Of a DNA stretch of 64,000 bases, positions 56,218 through 64,000 are shown piece by piece. Source of the DNA: Hysterangium stoloniferum (lineage: Eukaryota > Basidiomycota > Agaricomycetes > Hysterangiales > Hysterangiaceae). The stretch is from assembly GCA_015178975.1 (NCBI GenBank), contig WHVD01000082.1, positions 62,001 to 126,000 on the forward strand, given 5' to 3'. The position numbers and the translations under genes are program-made. The number at the start of each line of letters is the position of its first letter. Position 1 is the first letter of the stretch. The notes beneath the pieces are model-generated. The model saw only the letters and a list, made by a program, of their open reading frames with translations. It did no database searches and had not been told where the DNA came from.

Positions 56218-58108
56218 TAGGGCTACAACAAATTCCAGGAAGTGGGAATTAAATCTGGGAATAGTTATAAAAAAAAACAATAAATGAAAATAAACTGTTT
56301 GAAAAAATGTAAAAAAAAATCAAATCAAATCAAAATATGTAAAGTCAAATCAAAAGCAGTCAAGCACATTCAAATAAGTCCAAAGATTTAAACAAACTCT
56401 GAGACAAATACATACCAATAAAATCAGAAAATAAACCAATCAGGAAATAAGTGAAATTACCAATGAAATCCAACCATGTACATATATACAGTATGTATTA
56501 TATACATAAAATCCTGGCAATGGTCCATCAATGGTCCATCAATGATCATCAATTCCCAATCAATTCTCCATCATTGTGTAATAGATGCTGTATTAATTCT
56601 AAATCAATTCCAGTAAGATCAACTCAATTTCTGATCTTTGTTTCAAGGGGTTATTCATTTTCCAAGAGTCATTCAGTTCCCAAAGGTCAATACATCCCTA
56701 CTCAATGTTCAATCAATTCTCAATCAATCCCAGCAAAACCAAATCAATATTTTTCCTTGCCTACCATTATCCCTTTCTCAACTATTGCTCCTTTCTGAAT
56801 GGCTGATCCTTTCTGGACTATTCACTATCTTTCCAACCCTTGGCCATTTCTGTGACCTTTGGCTGTTAAAACTGTTAACAGTTTTAAAAGAGTGATTTTC
56901 TAAACCCATTCACCATTTCAATGATAAAACTGCTTCAATTCTAAAACAGTTTCCATGTTCTCTGACAATGAGCCCCAGAAATACTCAAGAGTTGCTGGTG
57001 TGGGGGTTCCCCCCTGACAAGCCAGAGCCCACAGTGAGCAGTGGGGCAAGGGGCAAAGCAACCACCCTGCAGTGAAGCAAGGGTTCTTTGGCTGTCATAT
57101 ATTCCAACTGCCATCAGTGGGTTGTGGATGTTGTTGGTCAGTATTTAGAAGTACCTGTGAGCACAGTGAGCATTAACTTTCCCATGAAGAATTTAAACTC
57201 CACTCAAGCTCTGCCATTTTAATGTTTCCCAGTGTTTGTTAATGATTGTAAACATGTTAGGGCAACACTAACAAGGCTACCAAACACAAGATAGAACACA
57301 GGAATATGAAGTGAAGAGGGACAGCTCAATGACAGGGGAGATCACACTTGTTTTAGTGGGATTCCTAAGAGATTGAAACTAAAGAAATGAGTATGTACAG
57401 GTCTGCTATTTATACTATTTATTTAATATTTATTTAGTATTTTTTATTTATTAGAAATTTGAGAAAAACACTAAAAATGGCATGTATGCACCCTACAGTG
57501 CATAGCCACGCTTTGGCACTTATGTAAACCCACCCAGCACTGTGTGGTCCATGTGGCATGCTGGCACTTGCATAGGTGCTGACTGCAGTTGCAGTGCCAG
57601 TGCACAAGGAGGCCCCCATTGGGGCATAGGTGGCAGTGTCGGCCTTATGTCTGTGCCACCACCATGTTGTGTTGCAGTGCTGCTGCACCACATCACTGTG
57701 GTGCTGCATGGCTGCTTTTCATGCAGGTGGGAGTGCGATTATGTAATTGCACTCACCCCTTTGCCTGTAGTGTTTGTAGGTGTATAATAAAATGAAATAA
57801 AATAAAATAAAATCAATACCCTGACAAAACAGTTTTAAACAGTTTCAATGGGTTTAAAATGGTTTACAGGTTTTTATTAAAAGGTTTTTAAACAGTTTTA
57901 ATGGTTTTAAAATGGTTTTAAACTTAAAAGGTGTTTAAACAGCTTAAAAGGTTTTTAGAAGGTTTTTAAACAGTTTTAAATGGATTTCAAAAGGATTTTC
58001 AGCAGTTTGAAACAGTTTTACACTGACTCAAAAAAATGTTTCCAATGTTTTCCAGTTTCAACTTCTACCTAATAACTCAGTATAAAAAATAGTACAAATC
58101 ACCAAACC
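56218..58108. other. AT-rich spacer, no gene
   Basis: 56520-56760 is rich in TCAATTC/CCATCAATGG microrepeats; 57820-58030 is built of degenerate (A)AACAGTTTTAAA/GGTTTTTAAA units. Open frames here (for example 57434-57709 -) have skewed composition and no motifs. Nothing else seen. Confidence 0.5.
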
Positions 58109-58698
58109 TGTGATGTATTAGCCTTATTTTAATACTATTTTCCGAAAAAGGAGTCCAATGCTCTATCAAAATGTGCAAATACTCAATTCACTGCAAGGTA
58201 AAATAATTTAAGTATTTGATATTAATCAGTGGCAGCCTAAATAGACTTAGAACCCCTGAAGTCAAGAGTTTACTTGAATATATGCACCCAACTTCGCAAA
58301 GAAGGTTTTGAGAGCTGCTTGTGCAAGCTTGTTCTTTTTCTGTAAAAACACTACTAAAATATGAATAACAATTCACTGATTCCGAAACTAGATTCGCCTT
58401 CGATTCTAGCTAGTTTATATATATTTTATACTATTTATCAAACAGTAAAAATATTAATAAACAGGTCAAAAGATTAGATATAGAATAAAACACTATTTGG
58501 CTAATATATGCTTTATTTACACTAACCTACAGGGTCTACTGTGATACTAACTTATCAGGATCTTAATGTAGTCTTAAGAATTCTGCAAGAATATTCTCAG
58601 TATTTATTTATGCCAAAAACCGGGTAGAAATTAGAATATATGTATTTCTAATCTCAATATAACCTAAAATATTTATTACTTTAACTGATAACCAACAA

Positions 58699-58930
58699 CT
58701 CAACTAGAGGTGGATTAGTAATAAAGGATAGCCAGCTACTCAACTAAGAGGTGGCAAAAGGGGAACAAGTTGTTTGTCAGAAGCTCAACTAGAGGTGACA
58801 AGGGGGTAGGATTATTACCAGAAGCTCAACTAGAGGTGGCAAAGGGATCCTGAGATAGCTTAGGTCAGCAGCTCAACTAGAGGTGACTAAGTGTTTATAT
58901 ATATTTATCCAACAGCCCAACTAGGGGTGG
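58699..58930 (+). repeat. Six spaced copies of CTCAACTAGAGGTGG in LTR-F
   Basis: Copies start at 58699, 58739, 58784, 58825, 58872 and 58916, spaced 40-47 bp. The same series occurs, inverted, at 27825-28310 in the other LTR-F copy (CCACCTCTAGTTGAG). Confidence 0.9.
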
Positions 58931-59371
58931 AATATAACTGCTGATGCAGTGGCACACTGATGTGGTGTAGTAAATGGGTTAAAATAAGTTATATTTCAGT
59001 GGTGGAGCAGAGCTCCTTATATACAGTTTAGTCTGAGACATTTAGAAGATTCTAGAAGATTTAATGATGTCATTCTGGGAGGAGTGATGTCATTTAGAAT
59101 TTTCTAGAATTTTCTAGAGCATTGTGGAAGGTTCTAACTACTTCTAAGACACTATAGAATATTCTTGGCATAATGGAACATTGTAGAATTTTATAGAATA
59201 TTCTACAATATTCTATCTAATATTAGTACCTATTAACTAATGTTCCATTGGAAGCCACTGGAATGTTCCAGAGAGTTTCCTGTTTTTGTTGCAGTAGCAT
59301 ATATGATGACATAATGCTCTCGCGCCTGTGCGCGCGCATGACACCCTTCGCGTCTTGTGACTGTCACGCGT

Positions 59372-59560
59372 TGTGACAGTCGCGCGCCTGTGTGACCGTC
59401 GCGCGCCTCTGTGACCGTCGCGCGCCTCTGTGACCGTCGCGCGCCCTTGTGACCGTCGCGCGCCTCTGTGACCGTCGCGCGCCTCTGTGACCGTCGCGCG
59501 CCTCTGTGACCGTCGCGCGCCTCTGTGACCGTCGCGCGCCCTTGTGACAACTGTCACCTG
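59372..59560 (+). repeat. 19-bp CpG-rich minisatellite
   Basis: About nine tandem units of TGTGACCGTCGCGCGCCTC starting at 59372 (variant), 59391, 59410, 59429, 59448, 59467, 59486, 59505 and 59524; two units end CCT instead of CTC. Flanks carry related TGTGAC(A/T)GTCACG words. Very GC-rich in an AT-rich LTR. Confidence 0.95.
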
Positions 59561-60040
59561 TTATGACGGTTGTCACTCGTTGTGACGATTTTCCCGCGCG
59601 CCGTGTAATAAACGTCAGGCCGGTTTTATATTATTATATAATTATTATATTTACTTTTAATTAGTTATAAATATAATATTTTATTATAATAATATAAAAA
59701 TATATATATTTCACCTTGATAATGCGCGAGTATTTCAAATCGCGTTTTGTCAGCGTCGGAGTTTGAAATATCATGTGAATGTCACATGATTACTCGCGCG
59801 TTGTGAATAAGCGCTGAGTCGCCGACATATTAATCAAAAAAGAATAAAAAGTAGAAATTCAATAATTTGCTCAATTTATTAGATAAAAATACAAAATAAA
59901 TTGTATAAATTCAGGATAAATCAAACAAATATTGTACAATTTAATCGTCGCAATATAATTACATTTGAATATTTGTTTTCGCAATTTGTTAGGGGAAATT
60001 GTTTAAAAATTGGAAAAAACTTAGAAATACATAACAAAAT

Positions 60041-60054
60041 CCCCTCTCTTTTTT
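60041..60054 (-). promoter_or_regulatory. Polypurine tract before LTR-F
   Basis: Minus strand AAAAAAGAGAGGGG, three bases after the stop codon of the ORF at 60058 and four bases before the LTR. Confidence 0.65.
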
Positions 60055-60057
60055 GAT

Positions 60058-61130
60058 TCAGATGTCATTTCCAAAAATACTGTCGCTAGAATCTCCTTGC
60101 ATTTCGTAGTTCTCAGAATCGTCTGAGACATCAATAAGGATTGGGAGATTCTCAGACCCGGAACTAGAGTCGGCTTGATTCTTCTTGTTTTTGTAGTCGA
60201 TCAAGAATTGAGAATTCAATTTGGATCTTATATCCTTACTGTCGGGATGCTTCATTTCGAAAGAGAAGTCGAAGGGGGAATTAATGGATTTTTCGTTTGA
60301 AGCTTTGAAGTTCCCGACTTTAAAAATAATAAGAAACATTGTTTAGGCTTTAAATACAACGATATACCTTCTTTTGCATCCTTATACAACTTTTTCAAAG
60401 CCTTGTTCATTATATTGAGACGTTCTATTGCGCATATATGAGGAAAAAATGCGCATATAAGTCAAACATAATAGAACATACCCAGGGGCTGTGGGGTTAT
60501 GACCGGTTTATGCATACCCCAAACATCTTCAAAGGTCCATGTTTCAGGACGCTCTTGTCGATTCAACTCCCAATACGGGCGTAGGACATAAGGCAAAGGC
60601 GGTTGTGGATCTTTGGGCCAATTCCAACTTTCGACGTGTTCGAAATCTTGAGAACGGTTCTTCGCCTCCTCGATCCAGGCAACTAGTTGTAATCCTCTTT
60701 GCTGAAAAGAATTGTATTCTTGTAATATATCTTCTTTAATTCCAGAAATGTGGAGTGGATTGTGAACGAGGGACGAGATAGGCCCAAACGTGGGAGCAAT
60801 CATACGAATTTCCAATAAATGTTTTAAAGAAATGTTACAACTTTTGATATCTCCTATAACGTAGTCATCATGACCGTTAGCGGCTACACAAACCTCCTTT
60901 ATATTTTCGAGATGCGTAAGCCATAGCCGGTCAATAATCTTGGGATCAAGAAAATCATAAAAATGACTGTTTACAGTAACGTGCCCCCAATCCTCATCTC
61001 GAGGAAGGTACGCGAACGGGTTGTTAGTCGGTTCTTGAGTAAGAGCTGTAACTACGTCGTGTTGTTTAGGAATAGATGAGCTCCAATCAAGAGCATAGTC
61101 AAAACGGGTAGGGAAAGGGATAAACACCAT
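60058..61130 (-). CDS. Three-exon gene of unknown function, carried by the Gypsy element
   Basis: Exons 61130-60482, 60424-60368 and 60317-60058, with introns of 57 bp (GTATGT...ATAG) and 50 bp (GTATAT...AAAG), join to 322 codons with no break. The N-terminal 216 residues are globular (FDYALDWSSSIP, DEDWGHVTVNSHFYDFLD, WNWPKDPQPPLPYVLRPYWELN); the C-terminus is charged and acidic with LPILIDVSDDSE, which has the form of a SUMO-interaction motif. No known domain. It follows integrase on the same strand, and its TGA lies three bases from the polypurine tract, so it belongs to the element. It looks better preserved than the element's own integrase. Not a standard gag or pol part. Confidence 0.72.
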
Positions 61131-61309
61131 TTTTTAGTAGGTTTTCTGAGACGAAAGGCTCATATATGCGGTTTAGATTGTTTGTTTTTCGTGTTTTTGA
61201 GTTCCTTTTATGTTGTTTTTATGTTTTATGATGTCATTATAAAGAATACTAAAGAATCTTCTAGCATATATGTGAGACTGCTTAGTGTTTTAGATAGTTC
61301 TTGGCCCGG

Positions 61310-62040
61310 TGTATCATTTTCCAGGCTCTCAAGATCTTTCGCGCATCTTCTCGAACTTTTCGGGTTAACTATTCATCAGAATTAGGTAAGTACTCTATGA
61401 ATGTTACTTGTATAATAGATTTCTGCGACCGCTTCGGGATCTTGACCACATTTGGTCAATTATTGCCTCGAATTCATATTTAGGCATTTGTTTAAAATCT
61501 TCCCGGTTCAAATGTTTTCTCGGTCGACTTACATAATTGTTCGGTAAGTTTCGATAAGATTCTAAATGCGCAATATTCAAAATTAGGTGAGTGCCGTATG
61601 AGACTGGCATTCGCAGTCTATATGCTAACGAATTTATTTTCTTTAGAATCGCGAACAGTTCATCGTATCTCATTAAATGACTTCAGAACTTTTCTTTTTA
61701 CATTCTGCAATAAATTTAGATAGTTCCAAATTATTGTACTAAATTTCTTGCTTGAATGTAAGTCGAATTCGATTATTGTATTTCTTCCTGCATATATGAC
61801 TCAAATTAAGCGCCCTTCTGCTTATATTTTGATTTGTCTCAGATTCTTCGACAATTCGCTCATTGGAGTCGCAAAATCTTTTTGACATCCGTGAGTCATT
61901 TGTTTCCATATTTCCGTCACTAATTACTTCATTTTTAGAGCTTAGTATATTTTCCGGCTTTAGGGGTAGGTGACTAAGCCGTGACAATGGCCGGTAGTTG
62001 AATAACAAAAAACATATGACGAATTTCGTTATAGAATATC
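61310..62040 (-). pseudogene. Integrase C-terminal region with chromodomain-like end
   Basis: 62008-61739 carries RRALNLSHICRKKYNNR, as in the core-to-tail linker of Gypsy integrases. 61673-61404 gives LKKINSLAYRLRMPVSYG, LNIAHLESY, LNREDFKQMP and KYEFEAIIDQMWSRSRSGRR, then across a stop YKVTFIEYLPNSDE and LTRKVREDARKIL to about 61310: a GPY/F-like and chromodomain-like tail. Frame changes and TAG/TAA stops separate it from the upstream ORF. Confidence 0.75.
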
Positions 62041-62042
62041 TA

Positions 62043-64000
62043 CTAGTATAGAATGCAAATAAAAAAACTATTTAGAATAACAACCCCATAGTTTCTTTTT
62101 GATCCTAAATAAGCTCTAAGTGCCCTTGTGAGAATTCGGTTGATTATCTCTTTTCGGCGGTCAGTTTGTGGGTAATAGGCCGTGGTAAGCGCTTTCTTTA
62201 TTCCTAATCGAGCACAGATTGCTCTCCAAAATATTCCGGTCCATTTTCTATACCAATTTGAAGTGATTTGACTTAGGAAGTTATAGTATATTATTATATG
62301 TTTTAACAATAAATTGCCAATGTACTCCTTAATGACAGTGATTCTATTGGGTATGATAATTTCATATTTAGTTAAGTTATCAACAGTTACTAATATGTTA
62401 TCATAACCTTGGCTTTCTGGCAATTTTGGAGTGAAGTCCATAGTTATTATTTTAAATGTCCAGGTTGAGATTGGAATGGACTGTAAAAATCCTACAGGGA
62501 CATTTCCCTTTACTTTGGACTTTTGACACATATAATATGTTCTTCCATACTTTAACATTGATCTTGAAATCCTTGATCTGATTAAGTTTTCAACTTCTAA
62601 TTTCCTATCACAGAAACTAAATATCAATTCAGCTCCCTCCTTATTTCTCATAATAGTCAGAGCATATTGATCAGCAAAGTCATTCCCTAAAATAAATGGA
62701 GTAGTCATTCCTTTAACTACATAAGTTTCAATCTTTAATTCTACAGGTCCTTCATTTGTATCAAAATATATTGGTACTGATACAAATCCTGATATGGTAG
62801 AAGATCCTGTTATTTGAATTAAATTGATCTTTTGTCCAGTTTTTATCTTAGGTGGATTGTTTATTTTGTTGAATGCTGATTGAGATATCAGGGTGATATC
62901 TGCTCCAGAGTCTATTGTGATTCTGATTTGATTTTGTCCATAATTATTAAGCCATGCCTTTGTAGCCATAGCCTGCACACCAAGAAAGGCACATCTGGGT
63001 GGGCATGACATTAACCTCTTTAATGATGATATATTCTTTTTACTCTCAGAAATAAGTTGAGAAACATAAGATTTGGTCTTGAACATGCCATTTCTAAATT
63101 TCTGAGATATGTTTTGTTTTTCAAAGGTTTGTCTGGCTTCTAACTTGCTCAGTGATTTATTAGAATCTAGGGATCCCCTCAGAGAAGACTGTGGCTTCAT
63201 TTTCAAAGTATCTGAGCCACACTCCAATTCCATTACAGCATTCAGCTGAAGGGCCTTATGAAAATCCGGTTTTTCCTCCTCCTTTAAACTATCTGATGAT
63301 TCTAAACTTATCAAGTCTTTATTAGAATCATTTTGAGGTGGATTTTCATCTTCTGAACTAGTATTTAGATAGGCTTCTTCATATTCTTCCATGGCCTTAA
63401 TATACTCTTCATCATGGACAATTAAATTTGCCTTGGCATTTCTAGAACCCTTTCTAGAATACTTGCACTCATTATCCCAATGCTTAGGACTACCACAATG
63501 TCTACATGGTCTAGCTCCTTTACTTTCAGGAGTAGACCCTTTGGAAATTGTTCCATCATCCCGAGGGAATTGAGGCTTGCCTATAGTAGGTGAAGCACCA
63601 ATAAGGTTAGTTCTGGCAGACCGGAAGAAATTCCTCTTGCTTGAACTTTGATCAGGACCTGGTAGATTAGATCTAGTAGTCCTTGGTGCATCACGCATCA
63701 TTTGTTCAAGCTGCCTTATTCTTCTATCTAGTACATTATCATGACTTGGGAATGGAGTATGCTCCAATGCTTCTTCATGATATTTAATTGCTGCTGCAAA
63801 GTCTACTAAGTCCTTGCAACGGTGTACATCTAAGATAGTTGTCCAGAATTTAGGTGCTCCATTCATTACTTCCATCATAACTTCTGAATCACTCATGCTA
63901 TACACTAGACTAAGTAATTCGGATTTTCTGATATAGTAATTGCTTGGTGATTCTGTTGTATATCCAGCTTCTCTGTAGTATGCTCTGTTCGCTCGGCTTT
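62043..64000 (-). pseudogene. Gag-protease-integrase fusion ORF (RT-RNase H deleted), open at the window edge
   Basis: One continuous frame enters from beyond 64000 (REAGYTTESPSNYYIRK precedes the internal ATG 63905) and ends at 62043. Order: gag C-terminus, CCHC knuckle CRHCGSPKHWDNEC (about 63510-63468), acidic linker, CAFLGVQAMATKAWL, protease TIDSGADITLI (DSG about 62915-62907) and MTTPFILGNDF (about 62710-62680). After KLEVENL (about 62560) it passes straight into integrase: YYMCQKSK, TMDFTPKLPESQGYDNIL (first Asp about 62440), SNWYRKWTGIFW (expected SDRG; about 62263-62230) and YYPQTDRRKEI. Second catalytic Asp is Asn and the region of the catalytic Glu is changed. Whole RT-RNase H is absent without loss of frame. 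Confidence 0.9.

Larger units (their letters stand above)
58109..60036 (-). repeat. LTR-F, 3' LTR of the terminal Gypsy element (about 1.93 kb)
   Basis: Minus strand begins TGTTATGTAT at 60036 and ends ATACATCACA at 58109, near-perfect 10-bp inverted ends. A polypurine tract lies four bases upstream. The inner 1.1 kb (58109-59235) matches 22490-28903 in inverse orientation, but the 5' ~800 bp, including a CpG-rich minisatellite, occurs only here. The 5' end is inferred from the tract and the inverted ends. Confidence 0.75.

Noticed and set aside
57434..57787. Cys/His-rich short ORFs on both strands
   Set aside because: They overlap on opposite strands in low-complexity TGC/GCA-rich DNA; no domain spacing that fits a zinc finger.
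59233..59576. Three overlapping Arg-rich open frames of 70-106 codons on the minus strand
   Set aside because: They are the 19-bp minisatellite read in three frames; 19 is not a multiple of three, so every frame cycles through the same peptide words.
1..64000. Alternative genetic code with TGA read as an amino acid
   Set aside because: The peptide gene and the three-exon gene at 60058 use TGA as a normal end, and TGA codons in elements sit at Arg positions that fit CGA decay.

Overview
The window looks like a transposon-dense region of a filamentous basidiomycete, probably Agaricomycotina. Signs are short spliceosomal introns (about 45-65 bp, GT-AG), a membrane-protein family with the YRC/HRC-[FY]-VVWG signature common in that group, UstYa-like proteins, Ty3/Gypsy LTR elements with chromodomains, Tc1/mariner elements and tyrosine-recombinase (YR) retrotransposons. 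No bacterial features are present. All calls were read by eye; no database was searched, and the species is not identified.

Layout. 1-3227: 3' half of a Gypsy chromovirus with its 3' LTR, inserted in an older LTR (3228-4186). 4545-8430: decayed gag-like sequence, then a decayed YR retroelement (RT, RNase H, recombinase). 8.69-18.3 kb is the only host-like island: a 14-exon cytochrome P450 (-), a polytopic membrane protein (+), a UstYa/DUF3328-like protein (-), a UstYa N-terminus-like ORF (+), a 65-residue secreted repeat peptide (+) preceded by a 130-bp minisatellite, and a truncated ABC-C transporter (-). This gene set resembles a UstYa-type peptide (RiPP) locus; that is inference.

18.3-28.9 kb: a Tc1 relic split by a solo LTR, a Gypsy gag-protease relic, and a 5,068-bp Ngaro-like YR retrotransposon with split direct repeats (A1 ... 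B1-A2-B2), inserted without target duplication into an LTR. A paralogous empty site exists near 58.94 kb. 28.9-37.5 kb: a minus-strand Gypsy element carrying a Tc1 element and two solo LTRs, head to head with a fragment of the same family.

38.65-54.1 kb is a nest resolved by exact 5-bp target duplications: LTR-D contains solo LTR-B (TSD AGAAC), which contains a 13.9-kb Gypsy element C (TSD CAGCT, 10.9 kb without insertions) and solo LTR-A (TSD AACAG). Element C itself contains a Tc1 element (TA) and solo LTRs with TSDs ATCAG, GTACC and GGGTG. Element C has about 2.2 kb of extra coding sequence after integrase.

54.1-58.1 kb: a proline-rich ORF relic, another solo LTR-B (TSD TAGGG) and AT-rich DNA. 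58.1-64.0 kb: the 3' portion of another minus-strand Gypsy element: gag-protease fused in frame to integrase (RT-RNase H missing), chromodomain-like tail, then an apparently intact three-exon gene of unknown function ending three bases from the polypurine tract and LTR. Most premature stops in the elements are TGA, which suits CpG deamination of CGA.
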